NCBI RefSeq assembly: GCF_000227115.2
Contig: NC_016484.1
Span: 868,001-932,000, forward strand
Origin: Naumovozyma dairenensis CBS 421
Lineage: Eukaryota; Ascomycota; Saccharomycetes; Saccharomycetales; Saccharomycetaceae
Reading direction: 5' to 3'
DNA length: 64,000 nucleotides
Positions 11,024-21,729 of this stretch are shown here, piece after piece; positions within the stretch are counted from its first letter, which is position 1, and each line of letters begins with the position of its first letter. The notes beneath the pieces are model-generated. The model worked only from the letters and a program-made list of their open reading frames with translations, did not search any database and was not told the DNA's origin. The position numbers and the translations under genes are program-made.

Positions 11024-11962
11024 CTGTTCTGATTCTTGGTGTGCCGTGTTTGAGGAATCATGTTGATCAGGTTCTAATCCATTTTGCTCTACAGCCTGTT
11101 GTTCTTCAGACACATGGTTTTGAATATGATCATTTTGATCAGCTTTCTCTCCATCTCCGTTCAAGGATCTTAATTCGGAATCAATAACTGCACGGAATTC
11201 ATCATATGGAACCAAATAGTTTTCGAGAGGTAATAATGTATCTCTTGCGATACATGTTCTAATATAAGTCGTGGTTATAGTAGGTAATTTTGTATCATTG
11301 TATGGGGAAACGACAAAGAAGTCTGAAGAAGCTTGTTGTGGCAATGCCTTAACAATTTCACCACCGTTAGCAGTAATTAGACGTTCCAGTTGATCAGCTT
11401 CTGTAGATGAGTCAATAGCACCAGAATCACGATTAATAAAGAATTTTATATTTTCAAAAACAAGTTTCTTTTTAACTGGATTTGCGCCGTTATCACTTGT
11501 GTTTGAATTCGTACGAAGAGGTGCTTCTGTACTTATGCCATCTGCACTAGCCACAGCTGGAGCACCTACTTCATGAGACATTGGAGAGGACACATCGACT
11601 GAGGTTGGACCAGATTCTATTGTTCCATTCGTATGTCCGTTTGTTGCAATGTCAACCATTGCATTTCCAGTAGCAACGGGTTCGGTCACGCTTGAAGGTT
11701 CAGTTGGCGGAACAACTAAACTAACTTGAGTCGCTTGGGGATCAGTAATAGTTGGTGCTCCTTCAGCTTTCAATTTCTCTACCTTAACATTGGCCGCAAC
11801 TAATGAAACAGCATCTTCGACATGTACTAAGGGTTCCCCAGCATTAACATTGTCGGTATTGTTTACATGGGACGCGTCGTCTCCGTGGCTGTCAATCATG
11901 TTTGAATTAAGGGCATCAACAAAGTGTTCTGGAGCTGTTTCGAAATTCTGTGAGCTTGACAT
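9227..11962 (-). CDS. RAP1: Rap1 telomere and promoter binding protein
   Basis: A 911-residue protein; S. cerevisiae Rap1 has 827. Domains in order: acidic, low-complexity N-terminus; BRCT domain at about residues 166-258; a long linker with two polyglutamine tracts; two Myb/SANT-type DNA-binding repeats at roughly 445-650 (FTETEDEFILDVVRK and FTADEDYALAVSVKK start the two repeats); and the C-terminal RCT domain at about 770-911 (ELFLPTFFQMGST, FSTSILTALSGD), which recruits Sir and Rif proteins. It binds telomere repeats and the promoters of ribosomal protein and glycolytic genes. The start ATG is followed by a typical acidic head. Order RAP1-PPN2-MGS1 is as in S. cerevisiae. Confidence 0.98.
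10756..10830 (-). repeat. Polyglutamine-encoding trinucleotide repeat in RAP1 (long)
   Basis: A run of about 20 glutamine codons, mostly CAA with interspersed CAG on the coding strand, seen as GTT/GCT repeats on the plus strand. It lies in the linker between the BRCT and Myb domains. Confidence 0.95.
10990..11031 (-). repeat. Polyglutamine-encoding trinucleotide repeat in RAP1 (short)
   Basis: A second run of about 12 glutamine codons, nearly pure CAA on the coding strand, in the same linker and closer to the BRCT domain. Confidence 0.95.
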
Positions 11963-12535
11963 GATAGTAACTGTAGTTATATCAGTAGTTGTATAAAATA
12001 GACTGAACTGGACGATATTAACAACAGGTTGGTAACAATTGCTTGAAATAGTTATTAATATTTGTCGATGAGTAGCCTTGGCCTATTTGTTTTCAATTGG
12101 GTAATGGGTTTTCTTCAGAATGGTGTGTTGATGGTAATTTGCAAGAAATATAAACAAGCTGGGTGTACCAATTTAAATCAAGAAACGCAAAAAAAAATTG
12201 GAATCATATTTTTTCCTGAAGGGACAAAAAAATTAAGGAAGACACCGGGTAATCTATTTACCCCGGCACGTGATAAGAACCTGCCTTGGAAAATTCCAAA
12301 TTCATATTTCCGTCGGATATTGCCGGATGAGAACTCCATATGGAAAGAGATGTCCTAACATGACCTGGGGTATCATACCCCCTCGTCATCATCCAGCTAT
12401 TCATGGAAATAGGATAATTTAATTATCGAGATATGATCTATTTTAATTTTATATATGATAATATGTACTTTATATTCTCATGTATATAGTGTCTAAAAAT
12501 TATTGCGTTTTCTTTTTTTTTACTTATTCCTTAAT
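11963..12535. promoter_or_regulatory. RAP1 promoter region with Reb1- and Cbf1-type sites
   Basis: About 570 bases between RAP1 and the end of PPN2. It contains CGGGTAA at 12246-12252, an exact Reb1-type core, and CACGTGAT at 12267-12274, an exact Cbf1/CDEI-type core, roughly 290-310 bases upstream of the RAP1 ATG. A partial Rap1-like half-site, CTGGGTGTAC, lies at 12159-12168 and could serve autoregulation. A 98-codon ORF here (12062-12358, plus) shows no family features and is taken as chance. Confidence 0.5.
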
Positions 12536-13510
12536 TCAACAATCAACTTGGACAAGTCGATGTTCGTATTTGCCTTTCTTTTCATTGTATTTATATTCCA
12601 TCGCAGACAATTCACCACCTTTGGCGCATCCAGAATCTAACCCTTTTGTATGCTTTCTCAAATTCAATCCGGTTCTTGAGTCATGCCCATAAAATACAGT
12701 GACATTCTTGTACAAACTTCCATATTCATCCCATAATTTGTACCATTTTATACTATGTTTCGTATCCGGTTCTCTAGAAGTATGAGTCCAATCATCCTCG
12801 TCTACATATTTCATATCAGTCAATGCTTTAACGCTTGATAATGGATGTGTATGTCTATGTGGACCATGATCCATAAAATCTCCAGGTAAAACACCCGCAT
12901 GAGCCCCAAATAAAGTTTCTCTTGTTAACTCCAATTCAACCTCAATTGCTACTGAACAATGCTGAGCTAAAGCCAATAAATTAACATAACCAACCTCTTT
13001 GGCAATTTGTCTATGTCTTGCACTAATTTTAGAGATATCTTGAGGTGTAAATGAATGGTCTGTAGTGAAGTTTAATGGATTACGAACACTATGAATCGTT
13101 CGCCCCTTAGATAATGGTAAATGTGGGTTCAAATACGCTAAAAGAACTAAAATATCATTATTTCCCAAAACACATTTTATTTGGTCTTTATGTTCCAATA
13201 TATAGGAAACAACTTTCCGAGAATCTGGTCCTTTAATCATGAAATCACCCAGAAGTATAAGCAATGTATTTTCATCGAGACCATTTAATTTATTATCGAT
13301 CAAGTCTTTAAATTCAGTATATTTCCCATGAACATCACCAGTGAAAATCACTCTTTGATTTGGATCAGTTATTCGGTACGGTTCTTGTAATGTTTTTATA
13401 GTTGGAAAGAATTTAAGAGACGAGGAGTCCTCCTTTAAAATATAGATAACATATAATGTAAATGTTGCTATGAATATGAAGATAGATGTTATAGTAATAT
13501 ACGGTCTCAT
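12536..13510 (-). CDS. PPN2: Ppn2-type endopolyphosphatase
   Basis: A 324-residue calcineurin-like metallophosphoesterase. One hydrophobic segment at residues 5-25 is a signal anchor. Metal-binding motifs are visible in order: GDVHG at 58-62, GDFMIKGPDS from 88, GNND at 116-119, and a late GHDSRTG. In S. cerevisiae Ppn2 (YNL217W) is a vacuolar, zinc-dependent endopolyphosphatase that reaches the vacuole through the multivesicular body pathway and cuts long polyphosphate chains internally. Length matches (326). It lies between RAP1 and MGS1 as expected. Confidence 0.93.
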   Translation of the reverse strand: MRPYITITSIFIFIATFTLYVIYILKEDSSSLKFFPTIKTLQEPYRITDPNQRVIFTGDVHGKYTEFKDLIDNKLNGLDENTLLILLGDFMIKGPDSRKVVSYILEHKDQIKCVLGNNDILVLLAYLNPHLPLSKGRTIHSVRNPLNFTTDHSFTPQDISKISARHRQIAKEVGYVNLLALAQHCSVAIEVELELTRETLFGAHAGVLPGDFMDHGPHRHTHPLSSVKALTDMKYVDEDDWTHTSREPDTKHSIKWYKLWDEYGSLYKNVTVFYGHDSRTGLNLRKHTKGLDSGCAKGGELSAMEYKYNEKKGKYEHRLVQVDC

Positions 13511-14363
13511 ACTAAATCGAAAAGTAACACACGAAAGCGTTTATTCGGTGTATGTCCCGGTCTAAGGTTAAATAAACTGAATTGTATTCTTCTTATTAAA
13601 TGAAATTTCGAAGCTTCTTATATAAGCATATACGAAAAAGTAGATGGCTTCTAAGAGACAACCTCGCCTCGTAACTGCACCTACGTAATCTAAGTTTTGT
13701 TAGATAATGATGTCCACGGAAATAACCTTGTTACCGGCGCGTTCCCCGGTAAATCGAATAAGGTTAATTTAATCGTCCGCCTAGCTAGTTCAATGTTACA
13801 CAACAAAAAAGGGTATTTCAGAAGATACATGAAGAATCTTTTCGTTGACTTTAGATTATCCCATTAATTACATATATACTGTTCCTTATTCAAAGACCCG
13901 ACACATATGATGGAAGGGAAGAAATAGTAAACGTAACGAAAGACATTGAAAAATAAGATAGACTTGGCTATTTTCTTGACTTTATAGGTAAAACCTGGAG
14001 ACTACGAAGAGTGCTCTTGATATGCAAACAGACTTAATTTATGATTATTTGAGGAAAGGACGCCATTCCTCAAAGTACTTCTTGGAGTAGAGGTAAAAGC
14101 TCAAAAGAACTGCTGTAAACCTATTGGAGATAATAAGCAGCATGTTCTTGATTCAAATGGCCTCGCAAGCACATTCTTTTGTTAAAGAATATGATTTCAA
14201 ACTGTAAAATATCTCTTTCACAATAGTATAGATTGAGAACCTTAAACGCCTGAGTAAAATAATACTCATATTGTCTTTTTTTCGACATAAGATATATGGT
14301 CTAAATAAATAATGTCGCCATTGATCGTAATATCCATGGCACCTTTGTCGGTTTAAATGCATT
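13511..14363. other. Intergenic PPN2 upstream / MGS1 3' flank
   Basis: About 850 bases. It contains an inverted repeat, TTACCGG at 13731-13737 and CCGGTAA at 13746-13752 (7-base arms, 8-base spacer), about 220 bases upstream of the PPN2 start. A 69-codon ORF at 14153-14362 has no recognisable features. Nothing else stands out. Confidence 0.4.
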
Positions 14364-16193
14364 TCATTTCTTATCCTTCAGTAAATCAGGATCGACCCTA
14401 GTACCAAGGTGCTTTCCCGTCAGGAACTGTAGTTCTTTTTTATTAGGACATTTGTGTAAAACTTCCTCTGGAAAATACTCCTGTTTGACCTTACCATCAA
14501 CGTAGTCTGGATTATATTTATATCCTTTACTGTATCCCAGATCTTTCATCAACGAAGTGGGTGCGTTTCTAATATGCATTGGAATCTCACTGCTAGCTAA
14601 GGAATATTTGTTTTCATTTAACATGCTTTTTATATTGTTCCAAGCTCTGTATATTTCAACAGATTTGGGGGCTCTTGCCAATGCAACACAACAGTGCACA
14701 AGTGCCATATCGGCTTCAGGTAATCCTAGCTTCATCACAGTGTCGTGAGCTGCAATCGCTAGAGATAGTAATGAGTTATCTCTTATTCCTATATCTTCAC
14801 TCGCAATACGAATCATTCTTCTTGCAACATAAAGCGGGTCTTCACCACCTTGTAACATCCTTGCTAAATAATAAAGACTAGCATTTTCGTCACTTCCTCT
14901 TACAGCCTTATGGAATGCTGATATGGCATCATAATGGAAGTCACCTTTTACGTCATAATAGGTGTTCAATATACTATCACTATTATTTTTGATTATGTCC
15001 CGAACATCATTCAGAGTAATTACTTTCTTCTCTTCGCTTTCAGCAGTCTCAGCACTGTTCCCTTTGCCATTCGTCTTATCATCTTGCCTTGTTGAGATTT
15101 CAACCTTTTCTAGTATATTGAGAGCTCTTCTAGCATCTCCGACAGAAACGTCAACAATATATTCCATAATATCTCTTGAGAGTTGTAAAGCCTTAATATC
15201 ACCCCAAAGTAATTTTCTAGATCTATTCAATAATGCAATGGCCCTATAAAGTACTATACACATCTCATTTGTACTCAATTTTTCTAAAACGAACACTTGA
15301 CATCTACTAATAAGAGCATTATTCAATTGAAAACTGGGATTTTCTGTAGTAGCACCAATTAAGATGATATCACCATTCTCAACATGCGGTAACAACAAAT
15401 CTTGCTGAACTTTATTAAACCTATGAATTTCATCAATAAACAACACGGTCCTACGCCTTGTTAATTGGAATTCCTTCTTTGCCTTTTCAAAAATGCCTCT
15501 TAGTTCCTGAGTATTTGCTTTAGTAGCACTAGTCTCTATCATCCAATAATGGACTGGTCGTTCATCCTTGCTACCTGAGCTGGAAACAGCACTAGCCTCT
15601 TTGGTAAACAGCCTCGCTAATGAAGTTTTACCAACACCAGGCGGCCCCCAAAGTATCATAGACGGTATTATACCCTGTCTAATATATTGAAACAATGGAC
15701 CTTTCTCCTGAGATAAAATATGTTGTTGGCCGACATACTCACGAAGGGTTTGAGGTCGCAATCTTTCGCTTAAAGGTAAATGAGCTGATTTCTTTAAAAC
15801 TGCAATTTCTTCTTTTAATTTTGACTCAATACTTGATTGGGTAGCATTCACTCCTGTAGTTGAGGTACTAGTTTTTTTGGCTGCTGGAGTTGCAGGCTCG
15901 TTATCTAAATTTATCACTTCATGATTCCTTTTCGAACTGGAAGTCTTATCGGATGACGGGGATGACTCATTTGCTGTTGAAGGCAACCTATTATTACCAG
16001 ATAGGTATGATTTTAGTGTGTTCCCTTGTCTTGGTATATGTTGTTTCTGTTGTGTTTTATGCTTGTTAGATGGGCAGATATCGAGATGATCATTAAGGGT
16101 CATTAAAAGTACGCGAGATTCACATAATGGACACGCAATAAACCGCTTACTGTTCGGAGCTTGGGTCGATAATTTCGATTGATGATTATTCAT
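14364..16193 (-). CDS. MGS1: Mgs1/WRNIP1-family replication AAA+ ATPase
   Basis: A 609-residue protein. The N-terminus has a UBZ4-type ubiquitin-binding zinc finger with C21, C24, H36 and C40. The AAA+ module carries Walker A GPPGVGKT at 183-190, Walker B VLFIDE at about 250-255, and a sensor/arginine-finger region with ISRCQVFVLEKL. The C-terminal part is the MgsA tetramerisation domain. Members are DNA-dependent ATPases acting at stalled replication forks with PCNA and polymerase delta; the zinc finger binds ubiquitinated PCNA. Length is close to S. cerevisiae Mgs1 (587). It is divergent from ALG9. Confidence 0.97.
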   Translation of the reverse strand: MNNHQSKLSTQAPNSKRFIACPLCESRVLLMTLNDHLDICPSNKHKTQQKQHIPRQGNTLKSYLSGNNRLPSTANESSPSSDKTSSSKRNHEVINLDNEPATPAAKKTSTSTTGVNATQSSIESKLKEEIAVLKKSAHLPLSERLRPQTLREYVGQQHILSQEKGPLFQYIRQGIIPSMILWGPPGVGKTSLARLFTKEASAVSSSGSKDERPVHYWMIETSATKANTQELRGIFEKAKKEFQLTRRRTVLFIDEIHRFNKVQQDLLLPHVENGDIILIGATTENPSFQLNNALISRCQVFVLEKLSTNEMCIVLYRAIALLNRSRKLLWGDIKALQLSRDIMEYIVDVSVGDARRALNILEKVEISTRQDDKTNGKGNSAETAESEEKKVITLNDVRDIIKNNSDSILNTYYDVKGDFHYDAISAFHKAVRGSDENASLYYLARMLQGGEDPLYVARRMIRIASEDIGIRDNSLLSLAIAAHDTVMKLGLPEADMALVHCCVALARAPKSVEIYRAWNNIKSMLNENKYSLASSEIPMHIRNAPTSLMKDLGYSKGYKYNPDYVDGKVKQEYFPEEVLHKCPNKKELQFLTGKHLGTRVDPDLLKDKK

Positions 16194-16524
16194 TTATACT
16201 AGATAGGATTTGGCCAGGTATGGTGCGTCTACAGGTAGATATATTGGAGTAAAATATTGAGATCTTGATCAACTGATATGCTAAAGTTAAATTTTCAGCT
16301 TTTTCGAAGCTAGCGCCGATGAAAGTTCGCCTAAAGATAAGCTGAAGATAAAGACAAAGGAACAACAAGGTGTTTGCAAGAATGCGTACAAATACCAATC
16401 CATTTTTTTACAAGAACTGAATTGATGAAACTGACATAACTTAGGACGTTTTACACCTATCGTTCAATTTAAAATAGGATAAATAGTAACAATCTTACTG
16501 AAGTGACGATCGGAATTGGTAACA
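16194..16524. other. Divergent promoter region MGS1/ALG9
   Basis: About 330 bases between two divergent start codons. The ORF on the minus strand here (16186-16398) overlaps the MGS1 start and looks accidental. I see no site I can name. Confidence 0.4.
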
Positions 16525-18246
16525 ATGAATTGTAAAGTACCGACTGCCGTCCTTATTGTACTTCTTTTGGCATCTCGTCTTTATCTCCAACCTATTTATT
16601 CTCTAATCTCAGATTGTGATGAGACTTTCAATTATTGGGAACCATTAAACCTACTAGTGAGAGGATTTGGGAAACAAACATGGGAATATTCTCCAGAATA
16701 TTCCATAAGATCATGGGCATTTCTTTCTCCATTATATGTTTTGTTATATCCGTTTAATAAATATCTGGTTGCTCATAATTTACCTTCCAGCTGGAATTTT
16801 TATTTGATAAGAATCTTCTTAGGCTTAGTAAGTGTGGTACTGGAAATTAAGGCTTACAGAGAAATCCGTAGAACATTGAATGGACAAGTGGCTAATATCT
16901 GGTTATTTTTCCAAATTTTTAATCCAGGTTGGTTCCATGCATCAGTTGAATTATTACCTTCCACATTAGCTATGGTATTATACTTAGGATCTATAAAACA
17001 TACTCTACGCTATTTATCAACGAAATCAACTCCAAATTTTGTGGCAAGTCTAACTTTTAATTTCCTTTCTTCCATCCTAGGCTGGCCATTCGTTCTGGTC
17101 CTGAGTTTACCTCTATGCTTCCAATATCTCTTTACGCATAGAATTATTACGACTATCAGAACCGTGTTTGATTCATCTCTAGTAATTGTATTACTTACTG
17201 CTATCGTCATTGGTATTGACTCTGCATTCTACGGTAAGATTACCCCAGTTTCATGGAATATTCTTTCTTATAATGTTCTCAATACAACAGAGGAATCGGG
17301 TCCTAATATCTTTGGTGTTGAACCATGGAATTACTATATTCAGAACCTTATTTTGAACTTCCCAATTCCTGTATTGTTTTTCGCAATTATAGGTGTATTC
17401 CATCGTTCCCTATGGACCCTATGGTTATCATTAGTATTATGGATTGCAATCTTTACAAAACAACCACATAAGGAGGAAAGATTCATGTATCCAATTTACT
17501 CTGTAATTACATTGAGTGCTAGTATTGGACTTTACAACGTTTTAAAGACAGTAAAAAAATTAAGAATAAACAACATAAAATGTATAACAAAATCACTTAA
17601 ATGGCTTACTATCCTATTGACTGCGTTACAAGCTATTTCACGCACGATTGCATTAACGAAAAATTATACCGCTCCATTGAAATTATTTGATCAATATAAC
17701 CGAATTGCGTCTAATAAGGATTCCTTAACCAACATATGTATGGGTCGCGAATGGTACCATTACCCAAATTCTTTTTTCTTACCTTCGACAAGTAGGTTAA
17801 GATTTGTTAGATCTGGATTTGATGGATTATTACCTGGTGATTTTGCAGAAACTGGCAGTCTTTTCCAAAATATCAGAGAGATTCCAAAGGGAATGAACAA
17901 TATGAACAAATTTGATCCAGAAAAACTAGTACCAATAGATGAATGTCAATATGTCATCGACATAACGCTTCCCGTTGACCTTGAAAAGGATACTTTTGAT
18001 CCAATAAATCAAAATGCTGAATGGAACGAGATTGCATGTAGAAAATTTGTGGATATTGACAACTCAAGGATTATTGGTAGAACGTTTTATATACCGGATT
18101 ATTTGGTTGCATCATTGAGAAAATACTTGCCTTCCGGGTTGAATTCATATCTTGATGCTGTCTATAATGCCGAATATGTGGATTATTGTCTGTATGAGAG
18201 AGCTCATATAGATACAAATGATTCAGCTGAATCCAATGATAAATGA
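16525..18246 (+). CDS. ALG9: Alg9 dolichol-P-Man alpha-1,2-mannosyltransferase
   Basis: The frame opens at a TTG at 16516, but the first ATG at 16525 gives 573 residues, close to the 555 of S. cerevisiae Alg9. It is a GT22-family, multi-span ER membrane enzyme. The first lumenal loop holds the family signature around ISDCDETFNYWEPL, with the acidic catalytic residues, and later HKEERFMYPIY. It adds two alpha-1,2-mannoses to the lipid-linked N-glycan precursor on the lumenal side. Loss in humans and yeast causes underglycosylation. Divergent from MGS1 and convergent with ADE12. Confidence 0.97.
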   Translation: MNCKVPTAVLIVLLLASRLYLQPIYSLISDCDETFNYWEPLNLLVRGFGKQTWEYSPEYSIRSWAFLSPLYVLLYPFNKYLVAHNLPSSWNFYLIRIFLGLVSVVLEIKAYREIRRTLNGQVANIWLFFQIFNPGWFHASVELLPSTLAMVLYLGSIKHTLRYLSTKSTPNFVASLTFNFLSSILGWPFVLVLSLPLCFQYLFTHRIITTIRTVFDSSLVIVLLTAIVIGIDSAFYGKITPVSWNILSYNVLNTTEESGPNIFGVEPWNYYIQNLILNFPIPVLFFAIIGVFHRSLWTLWLSLVLWIAIFTKQPHKEERFMYPIYSVITLSASIGLYNVLKTVKKLRINNIKCITKSLKWLTILLTALQAISRTIALTKNYTAPLKLFDQYNRIASNKDSLTNICMGREWYHYPNSFFLPSTSRLRFVRSGFDGLLPGDFAETGSLFQNIREIPKGMNNMNKFDPEKLVPIDECQYVIDITLPVDLEKDTFDPINQNAEWNEIACRKFVDIDNSRIIGRTFYIPDYLVASLRKYLPSGLNSYLDAVYNAEYVDYCLYERAHIDTNDSAESNDK

Positions 18247-18392
18247 AGGAAAGATTACTTATTTACATAAACATAAATTGAACAAAAAACAGTTACAGTT
18301 ATTTTATGATAGTGTATTTTATCTTATATCGCTATATGTTACATTTACGTAAGTGAAGAGGCATTTACTTCGATTATGCTTTTTAATGGTAA

Positions 18393-19691
18393 TTAGATGT
18401 CTTTATGTAGCATGCTTTCTCTGGCTGGACCGGTACCAACCCATTCAACTGGAATACCGACGAAATCTTCAATGTATTTCAAATATTTCTTAGCATTTTC
18501 TGGTAATTGTTCATACTCAGTGATCTTAGTGATATCTTGTTCCCAACCTGGTAAAGTAACGTATTCTACGTCAACTTCACCTAATGTCATCAAATCTTCT
18601 GGGAATAAATCTAATGCCTTACCCTTAATGGAATATGAAATACCGACTGGAATTTCTTTGAATGTATCAAGAACGTCCAATTTGGTGATATTTAAACTCG
18701 TATAACCATTAATTAAACTTGAATATTTCAAGACGACTAGATCTAACCAACCACAACGACGTTTACGACCAGTAGTGACACCGAATTCAGCACCAATAGT
18801 TTGTAATTTTTCACCTTCTTCATTTAATTGTTCAGTTGGGAATGGACCTTCACCAACACGAGTGGTATAAGCTTTAACAACACCATAAACTTTGTCAATA
18901 GTACGTGGTGGGATACCTAACCCAGTAACTACACCACCAATACCGGTGTTAGAGGAGGTAACATATGGATAAGTACCGAAATCGATATCAAGCATCAACG
19001 CATTGGCACCTTCAACTAAGATTTTTTTATTTTCTTGGATAGCCTTATGCATGAAAACAACGGAATCAACAACGAATGGTTTCAAAGCATCTCTATATTT
19101 TTTATATTCAGCCAATTTAGCTTCAACATCATATTCAAACCCACCATACCTTTGTTTTCTAGTTTCCACTAATCTCTTATATTTGACGACAAATTCATCC
19201 CAAGCACCGGGATTATCGTTAACTAAATGATGAACTCTCAAACCTGATCTAGAAGCCTTTGTGGAATAAGTTGGTCCAATACCCTTACCAGTGGTACCGA
19301 TATTCTTACCATCTTTGGAACGACCAGACAGTTCATTTTCTCTCAATTTATCAGTAACTTGATGGAAATCGAAAACCAAATGAGCTCTAGATGACACAAA
19401 CAACCTTTCTCTACAGTTATTCAACCCTTTTGCTTCCAACGTTTCTAGTTCTTTGAAAAATGATGGGACATGAATGACCACACCATTACCCAATAAATTC
19501 TGACAATTTGGATTAACTAACCCAGATGGTAACATATGAAAATCATACTTTACTCCATCAACGATGATAGTATGTCCTGCATTGTTACCACCTGCACAAC
19601 GAGCAACAATGTCGTACTTGCCGACTAATAAATCAACTAGTTTACCCTTACCTTCGTCACCCCATTGAGATCCCAATACGACGTTAACCAT
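18393..19691 (-). CDS. ADE12: Adenylosuccinate synthetase
   Basis: A 432-residue enzyme; S. cerevisiae Ade12 has 433. Motifs: [11 protein letters not shown] at residues 7-17 (GTP/IMP site), [36 protein letters not shown]. It condenses IMP and aspartate with GTP hydrolysis in the first committed step from IMP to AMP in the cytosol. The sequence is highly conserved throughout and codon use is biased to frequent codons, as expected for a well-expressed enzyme. Its 3' end faces ALG9 with only 146 bases between. Confidence 0.99.
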   Translation of the reverse strand: MVNVVLGSQWGDEGKGKLVDLLVGKYDIVARCAGGNNAGHTIIVDGVKYDFHMLPSGLVNPNCQNLLGNGVVIHVPSFFKELETLEAKGLNNCRERLFVSSRAHLVFDFHQVTDKLRENELSGRSKDGKNIGTTGKGIGPTYSTKASRSGLRVHHLVNDNPGAWDEFVVKYKRLVETRKQRYGGFEYDVEAKLAEYKKYRDALKPFVVDSVVFMHKAIQENKKILVEGANALMLDIDFGTYPYVTSSNTGIGGVVTGLGIPPRTIDKVYGVVKAYTTRVGEGPFPTEQLNEEGEKLQTIGAEFGVTTGRKRRCGWLDLVVLKYSSLINGYTSLNITKLDVLDTFKEIPVGISYSIKGKALDLFPEDLMTLGEVDVEYVTLPGWEQDITKITEYEQLPENAKKYLKYIEDFVGIPVEWVGTGPARESMLHKDI

Positions 19692-20205
19692 TTTGTATAA
19701 AAGTTTTTCTGTTTTCTTTTTAAAATGAGCTTTTTGTTACTATGAATGAAAGTAAGTTTCCGAACGTTCTGCGTGAATTTTATGTAAGAAGAACAAGCAT
19801 TAAATAATAGTATACAAAGAAGAAGAAGGTTATTTATTAATTGTTATTTCTTTATTTTGTTTTTTGTATTCTTTTAAACAGACCTGTAAGAGACAAGAAT
19901 TAGAAAGACTAAATATAATGAAGGGCATATAAACTGAGGAATATTCCGAGGTTTAAATAGTAATTACTCGTTCAGGTGACTTCACAAATTTTTTTTTCTC
20001 AATTCCAATTTCTTTTTTCCTTAATTACGTGAACTTCTCTTGTTACGCGCACATCTTATTTAAAATTAAGTTAAATTACCTTATTTAAAATAGTTTGACT
20101 TCTTTTTTTTTTGCTTGTTTGCCTTCACGTGCTTCTTAAAGAGAAAACACTGAAACGCTGACCACGTTTGCGGGTCAAATCACGAATCCGCGGAAACATT
20201 GTTTG

Positions 20206-20212
20206 TTACCCG
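20206..20212 (+). promoter_or_regulatory. Reb1-type core site
   Basis: TTACCCG, an exact match to the Reb1 core, inside the GC-rich part of the gap. It is over 500 bases upstream of ADE12, so it may serve an unannotated transcript or set nucleosome positions rather than drive ADE12. Confidence 0.4.
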
Positions 20213-21011
20213 CAGTGTGGACAAAGAAAATGTGGGGTTTCATATTCCTTTGTGAGCAGACATGGTTGGCTCCCATTATGGGGAGCGGGATGGATTAAAG
20301 GATTTGGGAAACAATGGAGCGGGCTGGAATGGCTTCTGATTGGGGTTCGAGTCCGAGGGGAGGGGCAAAAATTTGAGGGCACAGATAACTAGCTAAACCA
20401 TTTTCATAATGAGTAGTGAATAGAGTAAGAACATTATATAAATTAAACTAGCTAGTACCCGGGTGGGACAGGTTTTGGATTACCCTTCGGACCGGCGGTA
20501 ACGCGAAAAAAATTAAACCCTTTGGCATACAGCGGGGTTCTAAATAGTTGTGAGGTTAAAGAAAATTCCTTATTATAAGGTTTCTCAATATATATCTATA
20601 CATATATATTTGAAATTGAAACCATCATTTAACTTTAGACTAAGTAGAAACTGTAAAGCAGAGGGATTATCTGAAAGATTTCCTTCCTCTAAGACGGTAA
20701 AAATATTAGATAGTTCATCGTTGCTTATTTATAGAAAGATCATCTCAAGTAAGTTGTGGTAGACCCGTGGAAGAAGGAGGAGGTGGAAGAGCAGGCTGTG
20801 AGTGTAAATAAGATTTTTTGCTCATATAATTCCCTTGAATATAGCTTATAACTATTTGAAGTAGAGAGAACGTATGTATATGTAGCCTTAAGTAAGCAAA
20901 CGATCTAAGAAAACAAATAAATAAACAACAAACCTCAGACGTTACGGGTTGTTGACATTGGAAGCTTGAAAAAGAGGGCTTGTCCGGGAAAACCAATAAA
21001 TGATGGGTCTT

Positions 21012-21430
21012 CTAAAATCTGTTTTTTTGTAGAAAAAGCAAACAAATAAAAGAAAGGGCAAAATATGTCTCGGGTGTTCTCCCGCGTTTTCCTGTTACCC
21101 CCGGTCCAAAGGGTGCGAATGCGCTAACTGATTCTTCGGTATCCTCAATCGCATCTTCTTGTTCATCAATAGCAAGATCTTCACTGTCAGTTTCACCCTT
21201 TAGTTCGAGCCTGCCATCGTCATTCTCATGTTTTGGTTCGAGATACTGATCAATTTCACCATCTGAAACGCTACTGAAAGTGCAGGTAGTTGCCTTAATT
21301 ATGTCATTAGTAATTAATGCCAACTGGTGAACTAAACATGCAATAGCTTCTTCAAAATGACACACATGCGAGCTTCTTTAAATACGTCATCTACACCTAG
21401 GACTTTAGAGCAATTATCCATAGAAACCTG
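21012..21430 (-). pseudogene. Possible decayed gene fragment
   Basis: On the minus strand a frame of over 110 codons (21012 to about 21377) has no ATG at its head; its first usable start is a GTG at 21365. It begins with FEEAIACLVHQLALITNDII and continues into an acidic stretch. Just upstream, in another frame, a short reading from an ATG near 21422 gives MDNCSKVLGVDDVFKEARM before a stop soon after 21370. The two would join through a frameshift, which suggests a decayed gene, but I do not recognise the family, and chance is possible. Confidence 0.2.
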
Positions 21431-21465
21431 AGTTTAGAAATCCATGGGCTTTATATTTCTCGGTG

Positions 21466-21729
21466 ATGGATTGTTACAACCAAAGGATGCCTTGTCTCCA
21501 ATTTATGCTTAACACTGAAGAGATCGATAGTAAGGCAATGGTCTTCACACCTTTACCAAACATAGTCAAAGTAACAGAACGAAATACTCATTTTTACTCT
21601 TACACCATCAATCATCAGATTCCATTCCAAGGAATATCGAACCAGCATCTCTCAACTCTTGAATTCTCATTATACAGCGTATCTGGATTTAACACCTATA
21701 GCAAGATCCGGACCATGACTATATTATGA
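21466..21729 (+). CDS. Short hypothetical ORF
   Basis: An 87-codon ORF from the ATG at 21466. The sequence is not low-complexity (for example NIVKVTERNTHFYSYTINHQ) but no family is recognised. It is antisense to the region upstream of the possible relic at 21012-21430. Neither orientation has independent support; reported only because it lies in an otherwise empty gap. Confidence 0.15.
   Translation: MDCYNQRMPCLQFMLNTEEIDSKAMVFTPLPNIVKVTERNTHFYSYTINHQIPFQGISNQHLSTLEFSLYSVSGFNTYSKIRTMTIL

Noticed and set aside
12062..12358. 98-codon ORF upstream of RAP1
   Set aside because: No family features; it covers the Reb1- and Cbf1-type promoter sites.
20320..20345. Weak resemblance of GGCTGGAATGGCTTCTG to the 5' end of yeast SRP RNA (scR1)
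   Set aside because: The following sequence does not continue the match, and no SRP-type conserved loop is visible; probably chance.
20343..20353. GGTTCGAGTCC, a tRNA B-box match
   Set aside because: The surrounding bases do not form a T-arm stem, and no A box or acceptor stem lies at a suitable distance.
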